Source: Pseudarthrobacter sp. GA104 (GTDB lineage Bacteria > Actinomycetota > Actinomycetes > Actinomycetales > Micrococcaceae). Taken from it: 64,000 nucleotides of DNA. How positions within the stretch are numbered: position 1 is the first letter of the stretch; every line of letters starts with the position of its first letter. Of this stretch, positions 36,711 through 46,251 are shown in pieces. The notes under the pieces were generated by a model. That model did no database searches and had not been told where the DNA came from. It was given only the letters and a program-made list of their open reading frames with translations. Location: positions 1,178,001 through 1,242,000 of the forward strand of contig NZ_WOWL01000001.1 of the NCBI RefSeq assembly GCF_009741265.1, in the 5' to 3' direction. The position numbers were made by a program, and so were the translations under genes.

Positions 36711-38387
36711 ATGTCCGACGAACTTGCCCTGTCCGCCCTCGCGGCGTCCTCCTTTTCCCTGCCGCACCTGCGGGACGGCCAGCTGGCCGGCATGGCCGCG
36801 CTGGTCGGCGGCCGTGACGTCCTTGCGGTGATGCCCACCGGCTACGGAAAATCTGCGATCTACCAGGTCGCTGCCCTGTTCCTCCACAACAAGACCCGGC
36901 GGCCCGCCGTCGTGGTCTCCCCGCTCATCGCACTGCAGGAGGACCAGCTCGACGGGCTGGCCGCGGACCTGGGGGCGGGCGCCGCCGTCGCCGTCAATTC
37001 GTCCCGCAGCGATTCGGAGGTGGAGGCCGCGTGGCACGCGGTGGAAGCCGGCAAGGCCGCGTTCCTGTTCCTCGCCCCGGAGCAGCTGGCCAAGCAGAAG
37101 ACGGTGGACCGCATCGCCGCCCTGGACATCACGCTGTTCGTCGTAGACGAGGCCCACTGCGTCTCCTCCTGGGGCCACGATTTCCGCCCCGACTACCTCA
37201 GCCTGGGCAGCGTCCGTGAACGGCTGGGCAATCCCCCCGTTGCGGCCCTCACCGCCACCGCGTCGCCCCCGGTCCGGGACGAGATCGTGGAGCGGCTGCG
37301 CATGAAGGACCCGCTGGTCCTGGTGCACGGCTTCGACCGGCCCAACATCAGCCTGGACGTCGTCCGGCACCATGAGGACAAGGGCAAGCGCCAGGCCGTG
37401 ATGCAACAGGTGGCGGCGATGGCACGGGACGGGCAGGGCCTCCTCTACGCCGCCACCCGCAAAGACACCGAAAAGTACGCCGCCAAGCTGGGGAAGGAGG
37501 GGCTGCGCGCGGAGGCGTACCACGCCGGCCGCTCCGCCGCGGACCGCGAGCGCATCCACGAACAGTTCCTGGACGACAAGCTGGACGTCGTGGTGGCCAC
37601 CACCGCGTTCGGTATGGGAATCGACAAACCCAATGTGCGCTTCGTGGTCCACGCGGACATTCCCGAGTCGCTGGATTCCTACTACCAGGAGATAGGCCGG
37701 GCGGGGCGTGACGGTGAGCCCGCTGCGGCCGTGCTGCACTACCGCTCAGAGGATCTGGGCCTGCGGAAGTTCTTCGCAACCCACTCCGCCGATCCCGGGG
37801 CGCTCCTGGCCCTGTTGAAGGTCCTCAAGTCAGCGGGCGCGCCGGCCCCCAGGTCTTCCCTTGCCGAACTCACGGGTTTGCCGGCCCGCCGCATCACCTC
37901 GCTGGTGAACCAGCTGGAGGAAACCGGCGCTGTCACGTCCGGCAGGCGCGGCGTCCGGCTCGCCTCCACGGCGAAGCTGCCCGCCCTGGTGGGCGGCGTC
38001 GTCGAACTCGCCGAAGCCCGGCAGCGCGTGGACCAGTCCCGGCTCACCATGATGCGCGGCTACGCCGAGACGGACAGCTGCCGGCGGCAGTTCCTGCTGT
38101 CCTACTTTGGCGAGGACCTGCCGGGGCCGTGCGGCAACTGCGACGCGTGCGCCGATGCTGCCGCGAAGAAGCCGGACCTTCATTCAGCGGACGACGGCGG
38201 CAGTGATTCGGGCGATCAGGCGGAGGAGCGGTTCCCGCTCCAGTCCGCCGTGGTCCATAAGGAGTGGGGTCCGGGGCTGGTGATGCGGCACGAGGATGAC
38301 GTGATGACCGTCCTGTTTGAACAGGAGGGCTACAAAACCCTCTCGCGGGCCGCCGTGATGGAACACGGACTCCTGAAGCCCGCGTAG
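36711..38387 (+). CDS. recQ: RecQ-family ATP-dependent DNA helicase
   Basis: 558-residue superfamily 2 helicase unwinding DNA 3' to 5'. Walker A is MPTGYGKS (41-48), Walker B/DEAH is [20 protein letters not shown], motif IV-VI region includes [20 protein letters not shown] and [14 protein letters not shown], and the RecQ zinc site reads [12 protein letters not shown] with CGNCDAC. There is no HRDC domain. Instead the tail ([32 protein letters not shown]) resembles the small beta-barrel found at the end of some actinobacterial RecQs. It is a single gene with its own start at 36711. Confidence 0.93.
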   Translation: MSDELALSALAASSFSLPHLRDGQLAGMAALVGGRDVLAVMPTGYGKSAIYQVAALFLHNKTRRPAVVVSPLIALQEDQLDGLAADLGAGAAVAVNSSRSDSEVEAAWHAVEAGKAAFLFLAPEQLAKQKTVDRIAALDITLFVVDEAHCVSSWGHDFRPDYLSLGSVRERLGNPPVAALTATASPPVRDEIVERLRMKDPLVLVHGFDRPNISLDVVRHHEDKGKRQAVMQQVAAMARDGQGLLYAATRKDTEKYAAKLGKEGLRAEAYHAGRSAADRERIHEQFLDDKLDVVVATTAFGMGIDKPNVRFVVHADIPESLDSYYQEIGRAGRDGEPAAAVLHYRSEDLGLRKFFATHSADPGALLALLKVLKSAGAPAPRSSLAELTGLPARRITSLVNQLEETGAVTSGRRGVRLASTAKLPALVGGVVELAEARQRVDQSRLTMMRGYAETDSCRRQFLLSYFGEDLPGPCGNCDACADAAAKKPDLHSADDGGSDSGDQAEERFPLQSAVVHKEWGPGLVMRHEDDVMTVLFEQEGYKTLSRAAVMEHGLLKPA

Positions 38388-38428
38388 GTAGGTAGGCTGG
38401 GAAGAGACCCCAACGAAAGGCCCGCCGC

Positions 38429-39628
38429 GTGGAAGTACCTTCTTATGTCTGGACCCTGACCGTCATTGGGATCGTAGGCCTGCTGGCCTTCGACTTCTTC
38501 TTCCACGTCCGCAAGGCACACACTCCCTCGCTCAAGGAATCTGCCTTCTGGTCAGCCCTCTACGTGGGCATCGCGCTGCTTTTCGGGCTCGGCGTGCTGC
38601 TGTTCGGCGGACCCACCATGGGCACCGAATACTTTGCCGGGTACATCACGGAGAAGGCGCTGTCCGTGGACAACCTCTTCGTGTTCCTCATCATCATGGC
38701 CAGCTTCCGGGTGCCCCGCGCGGACCAGCAGAAGGTGCTGCTGTTCGGCATCGTCTTTTCCCTGATCGCCCGCACGGCATTCATTTTCCTCGGCGCGGCA
38801 CTGATCAACAGCTTCGCCTGGGTGTTCTACATCTTCGGGCTGATCCTGCTCATCACCGCCGGGAACCTCCTCAAGCCGGACAGCCACGACGACGACTCCG
38901 ACGGCCTGGTGGTCCGGCTCGCCAAGAAGCTCCTGCCGGCGTCGGAACACTACGACGGCGACAAGCTCTTCACCGTGCAGGACGGCAAGCGCGTCCTCAC
39001 CCCGATGCTCCTGGTGATGGTGGCGATCGGCGGCACGGACATCCTGTTTGCGCTGGACTCCATCCCGGCAATTTTCGGCCTGACGCAGAACGTGTTCATC
39101 GTGTTCACGGCCACGGCGTTCTCCCTGATGGGCCTGCGGCAGCTGTTCTTCCTGATCGACGGGCTGCTGGACCGCCTGATCTTCCTTTCCTACGGCCTGG
39201 CCGTCATCCTGGGGTTCATCGGCGTGAAGCTCATCCTGCACGCCCTGCACGAGAACACCCTGCCGTTCATCAACGACGGCGAGCACGTGAACGTGGTGGA
39301 GGTCAGCACGGGCGTGTCCCTGAGCGTGATCCTGGGTGTCCTGGTGGTCACCGTCCTGGCATCCATTTTCAGCCCCAAGGGCAAGGCCAAGATCGCCGTT
39401 TCCGGTGCCAGGCGGCATGCCGTTGAATACCTGGACCTGAACTACGAGACGGACATGAACGAGCGGGACAAGATCTTCGCCGCAATGTGCCGCGAAGAGG
39501 ACCAGATCCGCAAGCTCCCGGAGAAGTACAAGCGCCTCATCCGGAACGAAACCGAGTTCATGGACCTGCTGCGCTCCGCCCATGCCGAGCATGACAAAGC
39601 CCAGGTGCGGGCGGCCGCGGAGGGCTGA
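38429..39628 (+). CDS. TerC-family integral membrane protein
   Basis: 399 residues from GTG 38429. About eight or nine membrane helices; the TerC signature is visible as TEYFAGYITEKALSVDNLFV, GTDILFALDSIPAIFGLTQN and RQLFFLIDGLLDRLIFLSYG. TerC/Alx proteins export manganese or support metal loading of exported proteins. A roughly 70-residue charged cytoplasmic tail (NYETDMNERDKIFAAMCREE) follows the last helix. The upstream gap is too short for a yybP-ykoY manganese riboswitch. Confidence 0.9.
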   Translation: MEVPSYVWTLTVIGIVGLLAFDFFFHVRKAHTPSLKESAFWSALYVGIALLFGLGVLLFGGPTMGTEYFAGYITEKALSVDNLFVFLIIMASFRVPRADQQKVLLFGIVFSLIARTAFIFLGAALINSFAWVFYIFGLILLITAGNLLKPDSHDDDSDGLVVRLAKKLLPASEHYDGDKLFTVQDGKRVLTPMLLVMVAIGGTDILFALDSIPAIFGLTQNVFIVFTATAFSLMGLRQLFFLIDGLLDRLIFLSYGLAVILGFIGVKLILHALHENTLPFINDGEHVNVVEVSTGVSLSVILGVLVVTVLASIFSPKGKAKIAVSGARRHAVEYLDLNYETDMNERDKIFAAMCREEDQIRKLPEKYKRLIRNETEFMDLLRSAHAEHDKAQVRAAAEG

Positions 39629-39638
39629 CCGCCCACCC

Positions 39639-39698
39639 AACTAGGTAGCGCCAAGTGTCGTTTTGGGGGCTCAAAACGACACTTGGCGCTACCTAGTT
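39639..39698. repeat. Long palindromic repeat, copy A
   Basis: Perfect 27-bp inverted repeat: arms at 39639-39665 and 39672-39698 with the 6-base loop GGGGCT. The outer ends read AACTAGGTAG and CTACCTAGTT. It lies 10 bases after the TerC stop. A second copy with the same arms occurs at 43868-43927. It could end transcription, but the sequence identity of the copies points to a dispersed repeat. Confidence 0.85.
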
Positions 39699-39803
39699 CC
39701 GGGGCCCGGCTGCTTGTCGGTGTCTCTTGCTAGGTTTGATTCAGGGCCAGGGGAATCCTCCCCCGCCCGCCGATGACGGCCCGGCTGTCGATGGGGAGGC
39801 TCC

Positions 39804-42800
39804 GTGTTCCTGCTTGAAGCTGCTGCGGCCGGCGCGCCGCCGGACCTGGTGTTTTCCGCCAGCGACCTTGTGGCCGCCAGCGAGTGTGAGTACCGCACGC
39901 TCCGGGTCCTGGACGAGAAACTGGGCCGCTCCCCCAAGGCGGTCTTTCCCGCAGACGAAATGCAGGTCCGCGCCGGCGAACTGGGCGACCGGCACGAGCA
40001 AACCGTCCTGGCCAGCCTGCTTGCCAAGTACGGCGAATGGGATGCCGGCCGGGGTGCGGGCGTGTACTCCCTTGATCGTGGCCGGAACGGCCGCGGGGAG
40101 CTGCAGGCCAAGCATGCCGAAACAGAGCTCGCCCTGCGGTCCGGGGCGGACGTGGTCTTCCAGGCCACGTTCTTTGACGGCGAGTTCCTGGGCTACGCGG
40201 ACTTCCTGGTCAACGAAGCCGCGGGCACCGGAAACCCCGGGCGCTATGAGGTCTGGGACACCAAACTCGCCCGGCACGCCAAGGTGGGCGCGCTGCTGCA
40301 GCTTGCGGCGTACGGGGACCAGCTGCTGGGGATGGGCATTGAGCCCTCACCGGTGGTCACGCTGGTGCTGGGCACGCGCATAGGTGAGGACTGGCTCCGC
40401 AGCAGCCATTCGCTTCCGGACCTGCTGCCTGTTTTCCGCGAACGGCGGCGCCGTTTCCGCGAACTGGTTGCGCACCACAGGGAGGCTGACGCCACGGTGC
40501 AGTGGCAGCAGCCGGGAATCGTCCACTGCGGCCGGTGCGATTACTGCGCCGAGCAGGTGCATCTGCACCGGGACCTGCTGATGGTGGCAGGGATGTCGGT
40601 GGTGCAGCGAAAGAAACTGCACGCCGCCGGCATCACCACTATCGACGAACTTGCGGCGATGCCTGCCGGGGACGCCCTGAATTCCTTGGCCCGGCTCCGG
40701 TCGCAGGCCCGAATGCAGCTGGGGCTGGACGCCGTCGCGGGCTCCCGGACGTTCACCAAGGACGGCAAGCCGCACACAGTCGCGTTCACTGTCCTGCCCG
40801 GGAACACCATCGGGTCACTGCCGCCTCCCAGCCCCGGGGACATCTTCTTCGACTTCGAGGGAGACCCCCTCTGGCAGGATCCCGCCACCGGAGCCTGGGG
40901 CATCGAGTACCTGTTCGGAGTGGTCGAGGCACCGGCTCCAGGCCACCACGGCGACCCGGTGTTCCGCCCGTTCTGGGCGCACTCCAGGTCCGGGGAGCGC
41001 CGCGCCTTCCTGGATTTCCTTGGCTACGTGGAGGAACGCCGGGCACGGTATCCGGACATGCACGTCTACCACTACGCACCGTACGAAAAGACGGCACTCC
41101 GCAACCTCTCGCTGGCGCACCAGGCCGGGGAGGAGACAGTGGACAGCTGGCTCCGGGAAGGGCTGTTGGTGGATCTTTACGCCACTGTCCGGCATTCGCT
41201 GCGCATTTCCGAGCCCTCGTATTCCATCAAGAAACTGGAGCCGCTCTATATGGGCAACAACCTGCGCTCGGGGGACGTGAAGGACGCGGGTGCCTCGGTG
41301 GTGGCCTACGCCGCCTATTGCGCGGCCCGCGATGCCGGGAACATGGCGGAAGCGGACAAGGTCCTGGCGTCCATCTCGGACTACAACCGTTACGACTGCC
41401 TGTCCACGCTCCGGCTCCGGGACTGGCTGCGCGAGGTGGGGGCGCAGGCCGCTGCGGCCGAAGCATCCCCGGAACGCCAGGGCGCTGCCGAACGACGGCC
41501 AGCGCCGGAACAGCGGCCTGTCCCCAAGGAAAGTCCGGCGGAGGCCAGGCTGCGCGAGTACTTGGCAGACCTTCCGGACAACCGCCCCTGGACCGACGAC
41601 GAACGCGCCATCGCGATGGTGGCCGCCGCCACCGGCTACCACCGCCGCGAGCGCAAACAGTTCTGGTGGCAGCACTTCGACCGCGTGGAAGCACCGCTCG
41701 AGAACTGGGCGGACCAACGGAACGTGTTCGTGGTGTCCTCGGCCGAGGTCACCTCCGACTGGGTGCTGGCCAAGCCCCGGGAGCGTATGCGGACACGGGT
41801 ACTCCGGCTCCGCGGCACCATGACCGAGGGGTCCGATTTCCGCGCAGACTCAACCTGGTGCCGGCTCTACGATGCACCGCCGCCGGAGGGCATGGCCGCC
41901 CCGGACGCTGCTCCCGGCGCACGCGCCTACGCCTTCGGGACCAGGATCAGCGAGCTTGCTCCGGCGCCTGACAACCCGGAGCACACCATCATCACCATCG
42001 CCGAGCGGGAGTCGGGGAAGGTTGCCGCCTACCCGCACCTGCCCGTGGCCCTCACCGAGGACCAGCCGCTGGCCACCGCGAGCATCGAAGCTGCGATCGC
42101 GGAGATCGCCGCCACCGTTGGAGCGTCCGTTCCTTCGCTCCCGGCGCAACCCGGGCTGGACATCCTGCGCAAGCGGCCCCCGCGGTTCAGCACCCTGGCC
42201 GGGCCCGTGGACGTGCCCCACAACACCGATGGCACCGCGGACTATGCTGCGGCCATCACGGCGTCCCTCCGGGACCTTGACCGTTCCTACCTTGCCGTGC
42301 AGGGCCCGCCGGGCACGGGAAAGACGTACGTCGGGGCCCACGTCATCGGCCGGCTGGTGAAAGAAGGCTGGAAGATCGGCGTGGTGGGCCAGTCGCACAA
42401 CGTGGTGGAGAACCTGCTCTGCTGCGCCATTGCCGCCGGCGGCGTTGACCCGGCGGCGGTAGCCAAGAAGCTGGCGTCCCCGCACGATGTTCCCTGGAAG
42501 TCCGGCAGGGACGGCGACGTCGCCCGACTGCTTGCGTCCTCCGGCGGCTGCCTGGTGGGCGGAACGGCGTGGACCATGACCGGCAAGGAAGTCCCCGCCG
42601 GTTCCCTGGATCTGCTGGTGATCGATGAAGCCGGGCAGTTCTCGCTGGCCAACACCCTTGCCGTTTCCCGGGCCGCCAAGCGGCTGCTCCTGCTCGGCGA
42701 TCCGCAGCAGCTGCCACAGGTCACCCAGGGCGCGCACCCGGAGCCCGTGGACGAGTCCGCGCTGGGGTGGCTGGCCGCGGGACACGCCACCCTGCCTGCG

Positions 42801-43418
42801 AGCCTTGGCTACTTCCTGGCCGACAGCTGGCGGATGCACCCGGAACTGTGCCGCGCCGTTTCCGGGCTCAGCTACGAAGGAAAGCTGCAGTCCGCCCCGG
42901 CAGCATCGCAGCGGAAACTCGAGGAGCTGCCACCCGGCGTCGAAACCGTGTTCGTGGAGCATACCGGCAACACCACAGCGTCCAGGGAAGAGGCGGCGGA
43001 GGTGGTCCGCCAGGCACGGCGGCACCTTGGGCTGAAATGGACGCCGGGGGCTCAGGGCGAGGCACGGCCCCTCGACCAGCAGGACCTGCTGGTGGTGGCC
43101 GCCTACAACGCCCAGGTCCACCTGGTCCGGAAAACCCTGGAGGAAGCCGGGCTGCCGGATGTCCGGGTGGGGACCGTGGACAAGTTCCAGGGTCAGGAAG
43201 CGCCCGTTGTACTCGTATCCATGGCCTGCTCCGCCGTGGCCGAGGCGCCGCGGGGAGCTGAGTTCCTGCTTAACAGGAACCGGATCAATGTGGCCGTGTC
43301 ACGCGGGCAATGGCGGGCCGTGATCATCCGCTCCCCCGAGCTCACCAGCTACATGCCGCACAAGCCCGCAGCGCTGGAAGAGCTGGGCGCCTTCATCGGC
43401 CTCAGCCCGCGGGATTGA
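39804..43418 (+). CDS. TM0106-family RecB-like nuclease/superfamily 1 helicase
   Basis: 1204-residue fusion from GTG 39804, with GGGGAGG upstream. Residues about 1-290: RecB-like PD-(D/E)XK nuclease (GDRHEQTVLASLLAK, YADFLVNEAAG, YEVWDTKLARHAKVGALLQL) ending in a cysteine cluster HCGRCDYC. Residues about 345-560: RNase H-like region (DIFFDFEGDPLWQD, MHVYHYAPYEKTAL, YNRYDCLSTLRLRDWL). From about 820: UvrD/Sen1-type helicase with Walker A VQGPPGTGKTYVGA, Walker B LLVIDEAGQFS and NRINVAVSRGQWRAVI. It probably processes DNA or RNA-DNA structures; its biological role is not established. Confidence 0.88.
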   Translation: MFLLEAAAAGAPPDLVFSASDLVAASECEYRTLRVLDEKLGRSPKAVFPADEMQVRAGELGDRHEQTVLASLLAKYGEWDAGRGAGVYSLDRGRNGRGELQAKHAETELALRSGADVVFQATFFDGEFLGYADFLVNEAAGTGNPGRYEVWDTKLARHAKVGALLQLAAYGDQLLGMGIEPSPVVTLVLGTRIGEDWLRSSHSLPDLLPVFRERRRRFRELVAHHREADATVQWQQPGIVHCGRCDYCAEQVHLHRDLLMVAGMSVVQRKKLHAAGITTIDELAAMPAGDALNSLARLRSQARMQLGLDAVAGSRTFTKDGKPHTVAFTVLPGNTIGSLPPPSPGDIFFDFEGDPLWQDPATGAWGIEYLFGVVEAPAPGHHGDPVFRPFWAHSRSGERRAFLDFLGYVEERRARYPDMHVYHYAPYEKTALRNLSLAHQAGEETVDSWLREGLLVDLYATVRHSLRISEPSYSIKKLEPLYMGNNLRSGDVKDAGASVVAYAAYCAARDAGNMAEADKVLASISDYNRYDCLSTLRLRDWLREVGAQAAAAEASPERQGAAERRPAPEQRPVPKESPAEARLREYLADLPDNRPWTDDERAIAMVAAATGYHRRERKQFWWQHFDRVEAPLENWADQRNVFVVSSAEVTSDWVLAKPRERMRTRVLRLRGTMTEGSDFRADSTWCRLYDAPPPEGMAAPDAAPGARAYAFGTRISELAPAPDNPEHTIITIAERESGKVAAYPHLPVALTEDQPLATASIEAAIAEIAATVGASVPSLPAQPGLDILRKRPPRFSTLAGPVDVPHNTDGTADYAAAITASLRDLDRSYLAVQGPPGTGKTYVGAHVIGRLVKEGWKIGVVGQSHNVVENLLCCAIAAGGVDPAAVAKKLASPHDVPWKSGRDGDVARLLASSGGCLVGGTAWTMTGKEVPAGSLDLLVIDEAGQFSLANTLAVSRAAKRLLLLGDPQQLPQVTQGAHPEPVDESALGWLAAGHATLPASLGYFLADSWRMHPELCRAVSGLSYEGKLQSAPAASQRKLEELPPGVETVFVEHTGNTTASREEAAEVVRQARRHLGLKWTPGAQGEARPLDQQDLLVVAAYNAQVHLVRKTLEEAGLPDVRVGTVDKFQGQEAPVVLVSMACSAVAEAPRGAEFLLNRNRINVAVSRGQWRAVIIRSPELTSYMPHKPAALEELGAFIGLSPRD

Positions 43419-43422
43419 GCCG

Positions 43423-43446
43423 ATTGAGCACGGAATTGAGCACGGA
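43423..43446. repeat. Tandem 12-base duplication between convergent genes
   Basis: ATTGAGCACGGA occurs twice back to back (43423-43434 and 43435-43446), with a further partial ATTGAGC at 43414-43420, filling the gap after the helicase stop. Simple slippage-type duplication; no function proposed. Confidence 0.7.
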
Positions 43447-43456
43447 GCTGTAGGGC

Positions 43457-43834
43457 TCAGCGCGCCCGGAAGCTGCGGAAGTTACCCTCAGCCGCGGAGA
43501 TGGAGTCCTCCACGCGCTCCACACGCCCGGGGGTGCGTTCGGAATTCAGCCAGGTCCGGAGCTCGTTGATTTTCCACTGGGGTCCCTCGGCAATCAGGCC
43601 GACCGAGCCGTCGGCGAGGTTCTTCACCTCGCCGGTGAGGCCAAGCTCTTCCGCTTTGCCCATGGTCCGGTAGCGGAAGCCCACCCCCTGGACCACCCCA
43701 AAAACCCGGGCCGTCAGCCGCACCGCATCCGCTTCGGATGACGCGGCTCCGTCGAATGACGCGGCTGCGTCGGATGAGGCGGCTCCCTCAGAAGGATCGG
43801 GCACCCCGGATGACGGACCTGCGTGCCGTGCCAT
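43457..43834 (-). CDS. Acylphosphatase with a Ser/Ala-rich N-terminal extension
   Basis: 125 residues. The C-terminal 90 form a complete acylphosphatase: VFGVVQGVGFRYRTMGKAEE, with the catalytic Arg in GVGFRYR, and the catalytic Asn in EVKNLADGSV. It hydrolyses carboxyl-phosphate bonds such as that of acetyl- or carbamoyl-phosphate-like compounds. The first 35 residues are a low-complexity, repeat-like stretch (GAASSDAAASFDGAASSEAD) not found in the usual 90-residue enzyme. An internal start is possible, so the extension might be untranslated. It converges with the helicase gene. Confidence 0.9.
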   Translation of the reverse strand: MARHAGPSSGVPDPSEGAASSDAAASFDGAASSEADAVRLTARVFGVVQGVGFRYRTMGKAEELGLTGEVKNLADGSVGLIAEGPQWKINELRTWLNSERTPGRVERVEDSISAAEGNFRSFRAR

Positions 43835-43860
43835 GGTGCCTCCCCTCCGTCAGTGCCGTC

Positions 43861-43934
43861 CCCTCCCAACTAGGTAGCAGTAAGTGTCGTTTTGAGTGTC
43901 CAAAACGACACTTGGCGCTACCTAGTTGGGAGGG
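43861..43934. repeat. Long palindromic repeat, copy B
   Basis: Arms at 43868-43894 and 43901-43927 share the sequence of copy A at 39639-39698, with three changes in the left arm only; the right arm is identical. The pairing extends outward by CCCTCCC / GGGAGGG to 43861 and 43934. It sits 27 bases upstream of the acylphosphatase start and 12 bases past the next minus-strand stop. Confidence 0.85.
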
Positions 43935-43945
43935 CGGCACGGGAG

Positions 43946-44884
43946 TTAGTTGATGGTGATGTCGCGCGTGCTGTGGTTGTAGCGGATGGTGACTGGACCG
44001 CCGGCGTGGTGCAGCTCGTGGTTGGGGCCGTCGAACACGCCGAACGCGCCGTAGTTCTCATCCCAGGACCGGTTGAGGGCGATCTTGAAGGTGTAGAAGC
44101 CGGCGGGCAGTTCGGTGCTCTTCTTCCAGAGCTGGTCGAGGAAGTCGAACTCCATCTGGGCTTCGTCGTACTGCGGTGCCCAGTTCTCCGGAGCACCCAG
44201 GATGGTGTTGAAGTCGCCGGCTACAGCCACCGCTTCGGGCTGCGGGTGCGTCTCAACATCCGCGTCCTCGAACGGTTCCGCTGCCACGGGTGCAGCGGTT
44301 TCAGTGGCCTTGGCCGGCGCCTTGCGGGTGCGCACGGCCTTGACCACGGGCTCGACGGCGTCCTCGAGCACCTTGGCTGCCTTGCCCACGGCGGCGGCGG
44401 CCTTCTTTGCCGGGGTCTTCTTGGCGGGAGCCTTCTTGGCGTCGGCGGCCACGGCTGCCGGGGCTGCCGGGGCTGCCGTTTCGGGGACCGCGGTGGTCCT
44501 GCGCACGAAGCCCTCGGGAGCAGTGGGAACCTGGACATCGGCAGGCACTGGAGTGCCGGCGTCGAGCGCGGTGGCAAAGGACACGGCGTCCGGGAAGGCA
44601 ACCGTTGCGCGCATGCCTTCGTCAGTGATGGTCCAGCCGGAGCGGCCCTTGACCAGCCAGCCGGCCTTGACCAGCTTTGCGGTGGCCGAGGTGAGCGTCT
44701 TGTGGCCGCGGGGAATCCCGCCGCTGAGCAGTTCGGCCTCGTGCTCGTTGAACGGCACGCGTGCCGTAGCCTCCGCGAGGACTTGCCCCGCGTTCAGTGC
44801 ATCGCCTGACCACACGCCTTCGGTCAGGACATCCAGCACGGTCTTGAGGCGAAGGAAGGTGTTTTCTGCGGTGGACTTGGCCAT
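43946..44884 (-). CDS. Winged-helix protein with a basic linker and X25 (pullulanase-type) domain
   Basis: 312 residues in three parts. 1 to about 105: a winged-helix-like domain (TFLRLKTVLDVLTEGVWSGD, GGIPRGHKTLTSATAKLVKA, GWLVKGRSGWTITDEGMR), similar in layout to Mrr-type N-terminal domains. About 105-215: Ala/Pro/Lys-rich, with the histone-H1-like repeat KKAPAKKTPAKKA. 215-312: an X25/CBM48-like domain as found in pullulanases (VAGDFNTILGAPENWAPQYD, GFYTFKIALNRSWDENYGAF, GPNHELHHAGGPVTIRYNHS). No catalytic domain is present. AAAGGGGAA precedes the ATG. It may link a polysaccharide or other ligand to DNA, but that is inference. Confidence 0.75.
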   Translation of the reverse strand: MAKSTAENTFLRLKTVLDVLTEGVWSGDALNAGQVLAEATARVPFNEHEAELLSGGIPRGHKTLTSATAKLVKAGWLVKGRSGWTITDEGMRATVAFPDAVSFATALDAGTPVPADVQVPTAPEGFVRRTTAVPETAAPAAPAAVAADAKKAPAKKTPAKKAAAAVGKAAKVLEDAVEPVVKAVRTRKAPAKATETAAPVAAEPFEDADVETHPQPEAVAVAGDFNTILGAPENWAPQYDEAQMEFDFLDQLWKKSTELPAGFYTFKIALNRSWDENYGAFGVFDGPNHELHHAGGPVTIRYNHSTRDITIN

Positions 44885-45138
44885 GGTTCCCCTTTATAAA
44901 AGCGATCGGTCATAGGCATCTTGCCAATTGCCGGTTAAATCGCGCGACTTGAAATGGTTAACAATGCGTGTCGTGACCGACTATTAAGCGGACATCCCAA
45001 CAAATGAGGCTGAGGTCTCGGGAAACGGGCTGACTGCACAACCCTTGAGCGCTGACATGGGTGCGACATTGCACTTCCCAGACACGCCTGCGGCACCTAT
45101 ATTAGCCGGATTAGCCAGCGGCTGTTGCCTGGGACACG

Positions 45139-46203
45139 TTAGGCGCCCGCCACTTCGCCGCTGTTCAGTTCCTCCAGCAGTTCCGCCTTCCGTTCCTCGG
45201 AGGCGAAGGACGAATGGATCGAGTTCGCTGCCAGCCGGGCCTTGTCGAAGTCGGACAGCTCAAACACCGCCCCCAACTGGGCGAAGTTGTCGTCCACATA
45301 GCCGCCAAAGTACGCGGGATCGTCCGAGTTGACGGACACGTTCAGGCCGGCCGCGAGCATTGCGGGCAGCGGGTGCTCGGCAAGGGTGTCCACGGCCCGG
45401 AGCCGGACGTTGGACAGCGGGCAGACGGTGAGCGGAATCCGCGCATCCACCAGGCGCTCCACCAGGTCCGGATCCTCCATGCAGCGGATGCCGTGGTCAA
45501 TGCGTTCCACGCCCAGGATGTCCAGGGCTTCGATGATGTACGACGGCGGTCCCTCCTCGCCGGCGTGCGCCGTCAGCCGCAGGCCTGCCTCGCGTGCCTT
45601 GTCATAGAGCCGCTCGAATTTCGACGGCGGATTGCCCACCTCGGCGGAATCCAGGCCGACGGCGGCAATGGGTGCGTTCATGGCCAGCAGGCTGTCCAAC
45701 ACTTCCAGTGCCGACTCCTCGGACAGATCGCGCAGGAACGCAGCGATCAGCAGGGTGGAAATCCCGAAGTCCTCCTGCGACGTTGCCAGTACGGAAGCCA
45801 CACCGTTGACGCAGGTCTGCAGGGAAATCCCGCGCGAGAGGTGGGCCTGCGGGTCCATCATGATTTCGGCGTGCCGGACTCCGGCAGCAGCAGCCCGCTC
45901 CAGGTAGGCCCGGGTCATGTCGGCGAAGTCCTGTTCGGTCTGCAGCACCGCCATGTTCGCGTAGTACAGGTCCAGGAATGACTGCAGGTCCGTGAACTCG
46001 TACCTCTCCCGGAGTTCGTCCAGGCTTGCGTACGGCAGGGCGATGCCGTTTCTCTCTGCGAGCGCGAAGATCAGCTCGGGCTGGAGGGTTCCCTCGATGT
46101 GAAGGTGCAGCTCGGCCACCGGAAGGATCCTGGCGGGGACTTCAAGCTCTGCTGCGTCCAGTTCTGTTTCGGGCACGGCAGTGCCGCCGGCAAAGTTATC
46201 CAT
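45139..46203 (-). CDS. Adenine/adenosine deaminase
   Basis: 354 residues from the ATG at 46203; longer readings run into the divergent UvrA-like gene. Zinc and substrate motifs: ELHLHIEGTL (His33, His35), LTAHAGEEGPPSY, ERIDHGIRCMED, PLTVCPLSNVRL and VNSDDPAYFGGYV. The N-terminal blocks ALAERNGIALPYASLDELRE and FTDLQSFLDLYYANMAVLQT resemble bacterial adenine deaminases more than adenosine deaminases. The reaction would release ammonia from adenine to give hypoxanthine (or adenosine to inosine). It diverges from the UvrA-like gene with a 48-base gap. Confidence 0.88.
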   Translation of the reverse strand: MDNFAGGTAVPETELDAAELEVPARILPVAELHLHIEGTLQPELIFALAERNGIALPYASLDELRERYEFTDLQSFLDLYYANMAVLQTEQDFADMTRAYLERAAAAGVRHAEIMMDPQAHLSRGISLQTCVNGVASVLATSQEDFGISTLLIAAFLRDLSEESALEVLDSLLAMNAPIAAVGLDSAEVGNPPSKFERLYDKAREAGLRLTAHAGEEGPPSYIIEALDILGVERIDHGIRCMEDPDLVERLVDARIPLTVCPLSNVRLRAVDTLAEHPLPAMLAAGLNVSVNSDDPAYFGGYVDDNFAQLGAVFELSDFDKARLAANSIHSSFASEERKAELLEELNSGEVAGA

Positions 46204-46251
46204 CGGGTCAGGATAATGCCCAGCGCCGGAATCACCACTAGAGTCGAACCA

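Noticed and set aside
38388..38428. Manganese riboswitch (yybP-ykoY) ahead of the TerC gene
   Set aside because: The gap to RecQ is only 41 bases, too short for the element.
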